From: Acheta domesticus
Lineage: Eukaryota; Arthropoda; Insecta; Orthoptera; Gryllidae
NCBI GenBank assembly: GCA_031308135.1
Contig: JAHLJT010003656.1
Span: forward strand, 50,762,421 to 50,826,420
DNA: 64,000 nt
Direction of reading: 5' to 3'
Shown one piece after another: positions 54,110 through 64,000 of the stretch; within the stretch, counting starts at the first letter, position 1; each line of letters begins with the position of its first letter. The notes beneath the pieces are model-generated. The model saw only the letters and a list, made by a program, of their open reading frames with translations, was not told where the DNA came from and did no database searches. The position numbers and the translations under genes are program-made.

Positions 54110-54555
54110 CCCTTTGCACTCGTAGGTCATGTGTGCCATGCCACCCATGAAAGCACTCTGCGCTCGGAGGTTTCTTCGCAATTCCTACAACTTGTAAGGC
54201 ATGCCTAACACGGCAATGGAAAATGGTTGCACAGCTGGAAGCCGATACTTGGCATCCCCCTTTCCAGTTCGTTTTCACATTATTGCGTCAACATTGTTTA
54301 AAAATAAAATAATAGTTGGGATCGATTCAACAATGAAAACTTCATTCTACATATCAGAAAATACGTGGGCATCTATTGCATGCCCTACGAGTTAATTAGG
54401 GATTTTGGTGTGGCATCTGATACATGCCCTACGAATTCTAGGACATGTCACATTACATACTGCTACGAGCTAGTAGCCATTATTCTCGTGGCATCTCTGA
54501 CATGCCGTACGAGCTGTAGGATGTGTACAAGCTAGTTGCTTACGAGTTCAAAGGG
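54110..54555. mobile_element. piggyBac-type MITE, 446 bp
   Basis: TTAA is present at both sides (54106-54109 and 54556-54559). The ends read CCCTTTGCACTCGTAGG and, in reverse, CCCTTTGAACTCGTAAG (15 of 17 match). Three imperfect internal repeats of a GTGGCATCT..CATGCCCTACGAG unit lie near 54368-54395, 54411-54438 and 54491-54516. TTAA duplication with CCC-starting ends is typical of piggyBac. No transposase sequence is inside. Confidence 0.88.
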
Positions 54556-54724
54556 TTAACATTTCGTTAGGTTTTCACGAAATTACGTAATACCGAATGC
54601 GCAGTTCCTTGGTGTTAAAGGCGCCGCTGGGCCTCCCCTCCATCAAGGAATAACCACGCCCCACACACACACACTTGTAGGCGCCTGGATGACCGCCCCC
54701 CGTTTTCACTTTCTCGCACTTACT

Positions 54725-54860
54725 AACATAAGAAGAGAAAGTATTTTAATCGTGTGCAGGAAAATGGCGAATTTTCGTGAGAACAACTCTTATTGACGGA
54801 TCCTGGTAACGAAAAAGTGGATAAATCCAGTTGCTAAATTATGAAGAAAACCCAGCCAAT
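54725..54860 (+). repeat. dispersed repeat family D, left-end fragment
   Basis: GAGAAAGTATTTTAATCGTG, TTATTGACGGATCCTGGTAA and CGAAAAAGTGGATAAATCCA match the left end of the family. Confidence 0.65.
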
Positions 54861-55179
54861 CTTTTTCAACTTGCAGTGGACTTAGCGACTAGCTGGAAGT
54901 TCTCCTCTCTTCTCTTAGCTCATTTATAAATTATGACTCTTCTTTTAAAATATAATTTATTATGGCTAAGTACAAAACTTTACAAAGCATGCGTGTGCTT
55001 TATTAAAATCACAAATTGAGTCTGCACTCATACATGGCAAAAAAAAGTGATAATACAATCAATAATTTTTTAAAGGCATGACTACGATTGTCACTTTTTA
55101 TGCTATGAAGCGACACAATTGTTCACAGAGTATTTAAATGGCAACAGCACCTTATCAAAAACAATTTAATGCATGGTTT

Positions 55180-56110
55180 TGGTTTTCAACAAATTAAGAA
55201 AAATACGTGGTGTAGCCAGAATCCATGTTTTGTGCGTCCTTCATACCGATCTAGTGATGCTACAGAATGGCACACACTTTCCCGTATTAGTTTTATATTT
55301 CCTTGGGTCTTCGCTAGCTATTCGGAATTGCCACAAACTCTTTCTTGCTAGCTGTCATCTATCACTGCCAAAAGTACTTTTTTTGTCATTTTCCTAATTT
55401 TTCGGTTTCCTATTGGTAGAACGGAAACATTAATTTTAGAATATTAAAGAACACAAAAACCTTGTCATAAATGGCAATTTTCTTTTAAAAATTATGTGCC
55501 GGTTAAGAGAAAATGGCGTTTTAGAGCTACTGAAAATGCGAAATTTGAAGCTCATTTTCACAGAAAAGTTTTGAGTTTTCAAAATAATTTATTTGAAGTT
55601 ATTTAAAGCACTTACACTCACAAATATAATAATGATAACTAATTGCTGGTAATGTGAGATATCTTTCAAAAAAATTACAATTATGTAATTTTTGAAAAAA
55701 CAAAAAAAAATAACTCAAAATAAACTTTAACTGTACTAAAGAGAGTAATTAGCACTATCCGTTGCAAAGGTTTGAAGAACAAATTTGCAGCTATATATGA
55801 GGAAATGGCGTTTGACCGTTTCTGAAAATGCGAAATTTTGAGCTACTTTTCACAGAAAACGGTTGTGTTTTCGAGAAACTTTACTTGACATTATTTATAG
55901 CACATGTACTCGTAAATATAATAATGTGAAAAAATCGCCGCTAATGTAAATATTATCGACGTGAGAAACATGTGAAAAAAATTACATATTTGTAATTTTT
56001 GAACAAACCTACCTATAGATCAATGTGGATTTTATGTCATCTGATAGAGTAAATTTACCACTATCCCTACCAAAAGTTTAAATAAAAAATATGGAACCGT
56101 TTTTGAGAAA
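55180..56110 (-). repeat. dispersed repeat family D, right half (reverse)
   Basis: A short plus-oriented block (GTGTAGCCAGAATCCATG, 55210-55227) joins a reversed copy: CTAGTGATGCTACAGAATGG, TTCGCTAGCTATTCGGAATT, TCTTGCTAGCTGTCATCTATC, then TTTCGGTTTCCTATTGGTAG and, near 56035-56095, ATGTCATCTGATAGAG and CCCTACCAAAAGTTTAAA. Two similar blocks (55780 and 56070) suggest an internal duplication. Confidence 0.7.
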
Positions 56111-56112
56111 AT

Positions 56113-56177
56113 CGTGAGATATTCCATCATGAAGACAAGCCCCCACGCGCCAAAAAATAAAAAACCCAAGTATATAT
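56113..56177. mobile_element. foldback MITE, right arm only
   Basis: GTGAGATATTCCATCATGAA, CCCCACGCGCC and AAACCCAAGTATA match the right arm of the copy at 60600-60834. The left arm is absent. Confidence 0.75.
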
Positions 56178-56179
56178 TT

Positions 56180-57490
56180 GCAGCCTTAACAACACTGTAT
56201 TCCGGGCGTCCTGTGCAGCTCTGGAACCTCGCCTGCACCGCCTCCAGTAGCACTAGCGCCCTCTACCACTACCCTTTGGACGCCGCTTCCGCCACCGCCG
56301 CTTGTTTCAAAGATTAATTCGGGGCTATTACTGCGAGTGCTAATTACCCACGCGATGAATTAAACCGTCACAGATATATCGCCGCCCTCCGCTAAAAACC
56401 AGATTACGTATGTTTAGAAACAAGCGGTGCGAAGTCGCGGGACGTCCATTTAAGGAGAGCAAAGAGCAGCCATGAACGGCGAAGGGGGCCCAGCTCTGAA
56501 TAAAGCATTGTGAGAGTTCATTGTATTCTGCTAGAGACATCGGAAAGGCAACGTTATCGTCTAATTTCGGCACAGTGGGTGAGAATGAACGCAAGTTTGT
56601 CTCCAAAATAACAGTAATTCGATCAAAACGAGTGTTAACGTTAGTTTTCGTTCTCAGTTGTATTACGGGATTCCATTTTATATTAACCTGCTTTCAAATT
56701 TGTTTCTTTTTTCACAAATTTCCCAGATAATTATATTCCAGGTGATTTAATATTAATAGAGAGTAAATTTAGAAAATCCAATAGCTAATGTAATTTAATC
56801 ATGTATTATTTTCTTGAATTTAATAATACGTATTAGAGTAAACCTGTAAAAAATAATAAGGAAAGAAATCGAACATCCGTATTAAAGTCATAATGAAATT
56901 GGAGAACAATTCAATTTTTTAATACTATATTTAATTAAGTTTGATTGTATTTCAAAAATCCTTTATTATCAATTATCGTTTTTTACCGCAGTCATTTAGG
57001 GGGCACAAAGTGATTTTAGGATGACCCTGCTGACACCGACTGGAGCCGGAACGGACTAGACTAGATCCAAAACATTCAATATAAGAAGTTGAATTTTTGG
57101 TAACCCTCTATAAGACGGAACCTGCGAAGACGGAAATTGTTTGAAGGAACCGTCAGGTTTCCATTAAACCATTTGATTCTACTGCACTATACGTTTGTTC
57201 GAAGGCGTTGTTTTTTTAATTATTTATACATTTGCTTTGTTAGAAAGTTTATAGTATATGGACTTCAAAAAGTCACTCTACATTCTGTAATAAAACAGAC
57301 AGATATATAAGCCAATTCTTTCGCAATTACCGTGCATTTCTTAATGTTTGCATTACAAAATACAAAAGCTTCCACGTCTTTCTCGTTACTCCACTTATTT
57401 AGTTATCCTACCCTCACTTACTGTCTAATGAATACCAAGTGGATACACACGGAATGAAGCCGTTACTCAAATAATAATCCGTTACAGCGT
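56180..57490. other. sequence without recognised genes
   Basis: A short GC-rich patch lies at 56195-56310. Near 57165-57184 CCATTTGATTCTACTG resembles a pogo/Tigger end (reverse CAGTAGAATC), but no partner end or coding sequence was found. Confidence 0.4.
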
Positions 57491-57604
57491 GATAATGAGT
57501 AATTTAGGTGCTAGCGTTGACCGCAGACGGACAGGCTGATAGGCTGACAGACGTTATGCCTTCAGTGTTGTGTAATGAAGGACCAACAAAACGTGTATTC
57601 TGAC

Positions 57605-57803
57605 CAGGGCCGGATTTACGGTCCGCGGGGCCCCCAGGCAGATCGTACTGGTGCCCCCCCCCCATCCCATCAAAAAGGTGGGGTAAAGTTTTTTTTAGGA
57701 CGGGTGCAGCCCCTAAGGGAGGCCCTAAAAAATAAAAAACTTACATTATACAGTATATAATTATTAATTGACAATATAATTATTTAATGCAATTATTGTA
57801 ATT

Positions 57804-57870
<67 letters not shown>

Positions 57871-58327
57871 GGTTTATTCTACAATTGGGCTGATGTTGCC
57901 CGGTGGCAGAATACAGAAAAACAAAAGTACATTAAAAGTACAAAACACAATTAACTATAAAAACAATATATAAAAAATCAGTATAAAAATCAAACGAACA
58001 TGCAACTGCATTTACATGCCTATACATATACAACAAATGAAACTACATATATACTAACATTTAAGTAAATAAACTTACTTACATATCACACCAACATTCA
58101 TACATACAAACATACATTATTTAATGTAATTAAATAATGCAAGTATTTAATACTGAAACAAAATTAACTTGCTTCTACTAACTCATGTACTCAATGTTAA
58201 TGAAAGAAAAAAAATTAAGTTACAGATGGGCTCTCCGTTAAAAAAAAAAGGTTCTGGCTTGGGGGCTTCCTTAGGTCGGGGGCCCCCAAGCACGTGCTTG
58301 TTTTGCTTGTATGTAAATCCGGACCTG
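57605..58327 (+). mobile_element. hAT-type MITE, 723 bp
   Basis: The ends read CAGGGCCGGATTTAC and, in reverse, CAGGTCCGGATTTAC. They are flanked by a perfect eight-base duplication ATTCTGAC at 57597-57604 and 58328-58335. The related family D copy near 26457-26472 holds ATTCTGAC once without insertion. The inside has a CCCCC run at 57654-57663, a (GATA)n microsatellite and no transposase. Confidence 0.93.
57804..57870. repeat. (GATA)n microsatellite, about 16 units
   Basis: An uninterrupted GATA run inside the hAT MITE. Confidence 0.98.
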
Positions 58328-58489
58328 ATTCTGACTATACAACGTGTTAGAAGAAGTTATTTAGTACATGTTGGAACAGGATTTATCTACATTTCGTTAT
58401 CAGGGTCCAACAATACGAGGTTTTCTGTTACAAAATCGCCATTTTCCGCGTCACAATTACAACACTTTCTCTTTAAGTAGAGAGCCACG

Positions 58490-59480
58490 AAACCAAAAAT
58501 TAAACATTTTTTCATGAATTTTACACGGAAAGTTTAAAACTTTTGCACTGTAGTTCATGCTCTCTTCATTATTTCAATGGAGAAGATAATAATAAAATTC
58601 ATGACAAAAACAAATCATATTTATGACTGCAATAGAAAGGGAAACAATTTCAAATGACGCAAAATCGGCAGTGTCTTTTCAGAGGGATTAATTTGCAACA
58701 AGATGAAATACCTCAACAAAACGTACGGTCTCATATGGTGCAACATAACATCTGCATTATACTAAAATAGTGAAACGTAAAAGCTCAATACTATTGTGAG
58801 AAAATCTGCCGGTTTCTCTGAGCGTCGTGTGTTGAATTGTGCAGACGGACTGAAATAAAAACGCATCTGAGGAGACATGTGAATTTTACTCTGCCATCTT
58901 CTACGGTCGTTTGGTGATTGTTCAGTACGAAGAAATATTTTTTTAAGAAATAAATAAAAATATCTAGTTTTGCCTGTTGCTGTAGTAAGATGATTATCTC
59001 TGTTTCTTACAACTTACTGTACTGATTATATTGATGGGAAATATAATAATAGAAATTGAAGAAAACATGTCATGAGAACGTAATATACAAGAAAGAAACT
59101 TCCAATGAGACATTTGTTTACATCCATGTTGACAATAAATATGTAATATATCTAAGAGAGGTAAGCATCCACTAATATTGTTTTCTGCTTACATGATGTC
59201 TTCTTCTTTCATAATGATTGATTTTATTTTTTTAATATTTATGTAATAAATTTACTTTTAGCCAAGGAAATGTACCTGAAGATACGGACGAACAGATCTC
59301 ATATACAAAGACTTTGGTGAAATAAACACACTTTCCTAATTTTTACAAACGAATTTTAACCTGATTATGTATGATAAATGGAACTTTTTGTTAATACAAA
59401 TACGACAATCAATAAAAACTTAAGAAAGAAAACTGTTTCGATGTGCCAAAAACTTCCACAGCGTAAATCCCCCCACCTAT
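58490..59480. other. AT-rich sequence without recognised genes
   Basis: Nothing supportable was found. Confidence 0.5.
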
Positions 59481-59489
59481 CAGCAGCGC

Positions 59490-59790
59490 GGTCAAACAAG
59501 CTCGCGATCAACACGGTCTCATCCGCAGCAAGCAAATGTCCGCCCGACGCTAAAGTTGTAAAACGTGAAATCCCGAGCGCCGGAGTCGCATTCCGCAGCG
59601 GTACATCCGCTCCACTGGGCGTCGCGCCGCGTCGAGTCGCGTCGAGTCGCGTCGCGTCGCGTCGCGTCGCGTCGGTGTCCAATTCCAGGAGGGTGGAGGG
59701 GGCGCGGGGATGGCCCCGAAAAAAAGCGTGGCCGGGAGGGATATCGATGTTCCCGCCTGCCATTGCATCGGCTGCGCCCCTGCGACGCCC
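59490..59790. other. GC-rich island with a (GTCGC)n run
   Basis: CpG-rich sequence containing GTCGCGTCGAGTCGCGTC and then repeated GTCGC (about 59630-59673). Frames of 88-171 codons cross it on both strands, none with a domain. A similar ending (CGAGATCTCTGAAATTCTGG at 59798-59817) recurs in form at 60930-60945, so this block and 60940-61160 may be related. Confidence 0.5.
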
Positions 59791-59899
59791 ACGTTGGGGC
59801 GAGATCTCTGAAATTCTGGCCAAAATATTAATACGTTCAAAATATAAAAAAGCTGGCCAAAATATAAAAAAGTTTTCCAAATTTAATTAAAGTTTGTGT

Positions 59900-60595
59900 A
59901 CAACGGTTTTTGGACACGTTAATTACCAGGGGTGGCCAACTTTTCTGTAAATAACATCTACTTTTTTTTCTTAAAAGGTGTCGCGATCGACTTGTTGCAA
60001 TAGGCGAAGTCTAAGGGGGAAGAATGGGTGTGAAATGCATAATACGTTTATACACTGTGTTGAGTACAATGTGTATTCCATGAATTGGTAGATAAGTAAA
60101 ATATACGTTAAAAACTATTTTTTCATTTTTTTTTAAATCATCCAGCGCAGACTTTGCAAGCGATCGACCAAAATTGGCCTCGCGATCGAAGTGTACGAAA
60201 TGCACAATATCAGTTAATAGCAGAATTGTCTTTAACATTTCAATAGTTAAATAGTAGAGAATGAAGTTTTTAGAAATTTAGTTCTGGAACTCTGTGGAAC
60301 TTGTAACTGTTTTCCACTTTAAAAAATAAAAAAATTAATTAATTATATTGTTTTTCTAACATTAATTATTATTAAGTAATTTTAACATGTTTTTTGAAGT
60401 ATTTGTAATACAAGTATACATTATACTCACCATCACGATTTTCATCAATTTTGAATGATGAAAACTGCTCAAAACGAAAAACATTTCCAAGTGTTCAAAA
60501 TAACGGCTGATTTACGATATTTGTGTCATGTAACAGCTGCTTGCTCAATGGGAAGTTTGCAATGATATAGAGCGACACTATGACGCAACGGACTT
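59900..60595. other. AT-rich sequence without recognised genes
   Basis: Nothing supportable was found. Two blocks (59985-60002 and 60155-60190) share 'GCGATCGA' motifs and AAGTC, as in old hAT-like ends, without proof. Confidence 0.4.
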
Positions 60596-60599
60596 TTTC

Positions 60600-60834
60600 T
60601 ATACTTGGGTTTTTATTTCTTGGCGCGTGGGGCTTGTCTTCACGAAGGAATATCTCACAGTATTTCGCGTCGTTCTTGGTCGTGCCGCTAGTAGTCGCAT
60701 GATCGCCAGCCCTGCTCGATACAGTCGCGATCATGCGACTCCTGGCAACACGACGGAGAACGACATGAAATACCGTGAGATATTCCACCCTGATGACAAG
60801 ACCCCACGCGCCCTGAAATAAAAACCCGAGTATA
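60600..60834. mobile_element. foldback MITE, complete copy
   Basis: The left arm starts TATACTTGGGTTTTTATTTC, and the right arm ends with the reverse (AATAAAAACCCGAGTATA). Inner arms have GGAATATCTCACAGTATTTC, GTCGCATGATCGC and their reverse forms. It is the same family as 53571-53797, and TATA at the ends suggests a TA-type target. Confidence 0.88.
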
Positions 60835-60939
60835 ATCGTGAAATTAAACAGTCTCAAAACTAGTCTACCCAAATGTTCACTTAAAATTCTGTAAAGAAAA
60901 CCATTTTTTTTCGATTTTTGGCCAGCTTTTCGGGATCTC

Positions 60940-61160
60940 GCCCCAATGTGGCCGGTGAGCGTTCATTACAGCCAAGTGCTGGCAGCGCGGCGCGGCGGCG
61001 GCAGCCCAAGTGTCGGCGACGCGGCGTGACGAGGGCGGAGGTGGGAGGACGGCGGGGCCCGCCCACGCGCGCGCGCACGGCCGAGGCTGAAACAATACAC
61101 AGCCGACGGCGCGCCGGGCGGGTTGCGGTAGGTGGGCGCCGAAACCATTCCCACACGGCG
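60940..61160. other. GC-rich island
   Basis: CpG-rich sequence with GGCGCGGCGGCGGCAGC and CGCGCGCGC. Frames on both strands are Arg, Ala and Pro rich and not convincing. Confidence 0.45.
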
Positions 61161-61230
61161 AGATGGCTCGCTGGTCAATCAGCAATGATTTGTGTAAGGA
61201 AGAAAAAAAAATATAAAGATTGGAACTGCC

Positions 61231-61440
61231 GCCCCAGTGGCCGAAATCGTTAAGACAGTAGTGCCGCAGAGATCTGGGACCGAAGAGTCGCGGGTTCGAG
61301 CCCTGTCTCGGACGTGGTCTCCGTCCTTTCACCCTCCAACATCAACACATCATTTCATCTAGTTCAGTTTACCCATATCGTTAAAACGAACAGTGGTCAC
61401 TAAGGATCTACTAGATGTTGATGCGACCTTAATAATAAAA
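61231..61440 (+). repeat. tRNA-derived SINE, full length
   Basis: The head starts GCCCCAGTGGCCGAAATCGT with an A-box-like sequence and has a clear B box GGGTTCGAGCCC (61292-61303). The body has GTCCTTTCACCCTCCAAC, and the tail CACTAAGGATCTACTAGATG, TTGATGCGACCTTAA and a TAATAAAA end. This is the best reference copy for the family at 16763, 18155, 35960 and 38328. Confidence 0.85.
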
Positions 61441-61497
61441 GATTGGAACTCAAAAATAAATTGTTTGAACGATTGATTATTTAGTGATTCCGGGTGC

Positions 61498-61604
61498 GTT
61501 AACTGCTAAGGACACTAGTCCCGTATGTGTATCTCCCACAAGCGGGGCACCGCCCCAGGTGGGACAAACTAAGTTACCGGCTTGTGAGGTAGTTTAATGC
61601 ATGT

Positions 61605-61654
<50 letters not shown>

Positions 61655-61925
61655 GTAAGGGGTGAGAATAGAGTAAGGAAGGGGAAGGAGACGTTGTGCG
61701 CGGTCCGTGGCCCGTTTGTTAGAATACTGCTCCGGCATTTGTCTAGAGTTGATCAATGAAACCACGTAAAACTACCGATCAGAGCAGCCGGCCGCTGGAA
61801 CTCTGATCTTGGCAGCGACTGAATTCGACCCAGCAGAGTAACGTGTGTCGAAAATCCTACCCTAGGCAGACTAACTCCAAGACCTCCCAGCCGGTTCATG
61901 CCCTGAATCACCTTTGCCGGTTTGT
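61498..61925 (-). repeat. composite SINE (long type) with (GT)n
   Basis: The body runs on the minus strand. Seen on the plus strand, it has GCGGGGCACCGCCCCAGGTG, GGCTTGTGAGGTAGTTTAAT, a (GT)n run at 61607-61652, CGCGGTCCGTGGCCCGTTTG and ATCAGAGCAGCCGGCCGCTG. The head region with CCAAGACCTCCCAGCCGG ends near 61925. It matches 23838-24290 in order and orientation. Confidence 0.75.
61607..61652. repeat. (GT)n microsatellite
   Basis: About 23 GT units in the body of the composite SINE. Confidence 0.97.
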
Positions 61926-62124
61926 TTGTCTGAACGATCGAAAACCTAACAGCGTAGTGACTGAGAAACAAAAAGTATAACTATAAAATAGAGACCGGAT
62001 AATAATAATTATTATTGCCCAATTAAAAACGAATAACACTTTCATTCAATTTTTTACAAACAATGGGAGGAGAAAGCTGAAGAAGATAGTGAAAGTGTGG
62101 GAGAAGAATATTACCAAATGAGTA

Positions 62125-63128
62125 TTACAATGAGAAAATAACATTAATAAAATTTTGTATAAAGTTGCGTAATTTTTCACTCTTAACTTTCCAAACTAAC
62201 TTTTCATAAACTTTCATTGCAATATTGCATTTATTTGCTAGGGAAGAAGAACCATTGTCAGAAAATCCACTAGCTTTTGCCGATGCTTGTAAGGAATACT
62301 GTTGCGAAAATGTTAAATATTGTTGAATTTTCACATTCAAATCTTCCAAATGCAGGATTTGATGTGCGTATTGTCGTTGAAAATCAATTGTAATTCGTCC
62401 TTCATTAAGCACAAACATTTCTGCTTCTGAATTAATTTCTCGTAATTTGTTTACAGCACATCTTTTTGCATCTAGTGCTTTTTTGAGTGTCACAATTTTC
62501 ATTATGAAATTGACTGACACATTTGTAGATCCTTCATTCTGTGACGATTGCGGGCATAGAGAAAATACATTTACCCATGTTTTATTATGAGGCAGAAACA
62601 CTTTCGTACAGCTGGAAAATGATAAAGTTTCTATAGGTGAAACAGACATAGTTTCGTAATCTGGAACAAAATGTGTGCCTAAACCTTCTTTATCGAAAGT
62701 AATTCTGTAATTAATATTCGATATATCTATAGCTTCTACTATTCCTACGAATATGCCGTCACGAGGTTGTCGCAAACGTGCGTTGACCTTCGTTCCGATG
62801 ACGGCCCTCATGGGAATTTCATCTGGAAGGCAAGTTGGGTCACCAAAAGGTAAAATTCTGCTATATTGCACGTAACGAATTGCATTTCTTCTTCGTTCTA
62901 AATCACATCTTTCTTGTCTAAAGAAAGTTTGTGAACGTCGTCGAGGTTTCCCCATTAAACGACGGATGATTGTCCATTCATACCTTGTAAGCATTCTTGT
63001 GCGCAAATGAGGCATTGATTCTTCGAGAAAATTAGAAAAGTCATTTTTTGAGCAAATGCTGGAACATCTATATTGCTTGTAAAAAATTCGTAATACAACC
63101 AACTGAACGACTTGCTCAAGGCGATCAT
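62125..63128 (-). CDS. lin-9: LIN-9/always-early family protein (DIRP domain), intronless copy with N-terminal frameshift
   Basis: LIN-9 proteins are scaffold subunits of the MuvB core, which acts with RB/E2F-type or MYB proteins on cell-cycle or germline gene promoters in the nucleus. The single open frame contains PHLRTRMLTRYEWTIIRRLM and GKPRRRSQTFF (about 63020-62920), LPDEIP (about 62831-62814), VIGTKVNARL and DGIFVG, then YRITFDKEGLGTHFVPDYE (about 62715-62657). This is the DIRP block in its usual order. Later KLREINSEAEMF, FQRQYAHQILHLEDLN and KVQQY-like LTFSQQY match the helical region after it. The frame stops at 62125 before the usual C-terminal domain. An ATG at 63126-63128 begins IALSKSFSWLYYEFFTSNID, which matches the family just before this frame but is one base out of phase. 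The break lies at a run of six A (63044-63049). No introns are visible over about 1 kb. A retrocopy or testis-type paralogue is likely. Confidence 0.85.
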
Positions 63129-63129
63129 G

Positions 63130-64000
63130 TTACGACGTTTTAGACCAATATTGCGAGTGTGCTCAAATGACGATACATATCAATGAGAACTGATGAGTAC
63201 TGTTCAATGAGTACTGTTCGTTATATCACAACTTTTCACAAAAGCAAGACTGACAATACTTAGATGAACGGTTGCACTATACACATAAAAACCAATCTTC
63301 ATCGGTATCAAGCAACTATTAATACTTCTAATTGTTGCTTCCAGATCATTTACGTTTATTTGCATAATCTTCATTTAACGTACACAGGAAGCATACATAT
63401 AATATGAAGACATCTCAGCCTTCTAAAAATGGCGTCACAAAAAAGATCGCCTCCAGCACCGAGTAATATAGTTGGTAAAGGATAATGTCAATAAACGCTG
63501 GACCAGCAAAAATGCAATACAATGTTCAAAAGTATCTTACCTGTAGATGATGGTGTGATGAACATATGTTTGAGGCCTTCGGCCTCATAATTTTAGTTTT
63601 TAAAGCCCTAGCATGCTTCGTTTAGGAGTTATTTAATTATATAGATCTTGACATGCTGTCGTGTGATGCGGGTAGCATTTGAAATTAATATTTGGATGCA
63701 TTATTTTCAACAAATCCTTTACATTTTTGTAATCAAAATGCAATTCGTCACGTCTCTGTGAAATTCTGTTTCGTTAGAGACCTCATTTATACAGATTTAT
63801 TGCGTGTAATATCCGCAAAGGAAAGTTATACTACTGAAATAATGTAGGAGAAGATATTGGTAAATTATTAAAATTAATCGCAGAAAAAGAAATATTGAAA
63901 AGTTGAAAACTAAACAAGGGGTTGAATACCATATCTTGAAGATGGATGTCACAGAACAAAAGTACTTTGGAATCTACTTATAATTGAAGAGGAAATTAAC
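63130..64000. other. upstream flank of the LIN-9-like copy, no recognised genes
   Basis: AT-rich sequence with two close copies of GAACAGTACTCAT or similar near 63190-63220 in reverse, and a perfect palindrome GAGGCCTTCGGCCTC at about 63572-63586. The end of the window (63850-64000) has a short frame without a recognised family. No core promoter is convincing. Confidence 0.4.

Larger units (their letters stand above)
57490..58485 (-). repeat. dispersed repeat family D, copy split by a hAT MITE
   Basis: Reverse landmarks at 57505-57604 (TTTAGGTGCTAGCGTTGACC, AGACGGACAGGCTG, AAAACGTGTATTCTGAC) continue after the insertion at 58328-58485 (TACAACGTGTTAGAAGAAG, AACAGGATTTATCTACATTT, ATCAGGGTCCAACAATACG, CACTTTCTC). 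They align with 26330-26640. Confidence 0.8.

Noticed and set aside
57110..57190. pogo/Tigger terminal repeat
   Set aside because: Only one end-like sequence (reverse CAGTAGAATC), without partner or coding sequence.
61231..61303. tRNA gene
   Set aside because: A- and B-box-like sequences are present, but the cloverleaf is not maintained and the unit continues into a SINE body. The same holds for the other SINE heads.

Overview
This window reads as repeat-rich, intron-scale or intergenic DNA from a eukaryote, most likely an insect or other arthropod with a large genome. The reasons are the AT-rich background, the absence of any operon-like gene packing, and a mixture of decayed Class I and Class II transposable elements of animal type: R4/Dong-like and jockey-like non-LTR retrotransposons, tRNA-derived SINEs, mariner, pogo/Tigger, hAT, PIF/Harbinger and piggyBac-type elements. 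The order of insect cannot be fixed from the sequence alone. No prokaryotic features and no true tRNA or rRNA genes were seen.

The only recognisable host-type gene is on the minus strand near the right edge (62125-63128). It is an intronless LIN-9/always-early family sequence with a DIRP domain, the core of the MuvB/DREAM complex protein. It looks like a retrocopy, or a divergent paralogue. Its first ~30 codons are displaced by one frame at a run of six A.

Layout. 1-4430: three R4/Dong-like retrotransposon copies in head-to-tail order, each ending in a (TAA)n tract. 4435-5250: a minus-strand gag-like fragment. 6118-6770: mariner fragment. 7296-9165: first copy of an unclassified dispersed repeat (here 'family D'), carrying a 15-bp minisatellite expanded to about 48 units. 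9160-9900: decayed gag-like sequence. 13560-15265: two more family D copies, inverted. 16316-17860: pogo/Tigger relic with a SINE inserted in it. 18765-19530: non-LTR retrotransposon end. 22430-23430: mariner and Harbinger relics. 23838-24290: composite SINE. 25735-26640: family D. 28684-32305: complete but decayed hAT element containing a mariner fragment. 33364-41000: MITEs, SINEs, GC-rich islands. 42828-46233: solo LTR split by a 2.6-kb hAT. 47077-47780: Harbinger-type element. 48331-49120: jockey-like relic. 51788-52574: second solo LTR, inverted. 53571-54555: foldback MITE and piggyBac-type MITE. 57490-58485: family D copy split by a 723-bp hAT MITE. 60600-61925: foldback MITE and two SINE types. 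62125-63128: LIN-9-like copy.

Several insertions can be proved inside the window itself. Target-site duplications are visible, and in two cases a paralogous repeat copy elsewhere in the window preserves the empty site. GC-rich islands, often followed by long polypurine or polypyrimidine tracts, recur through the window. They carry most of the long open frames, which I regard as low-complexity artefacts.
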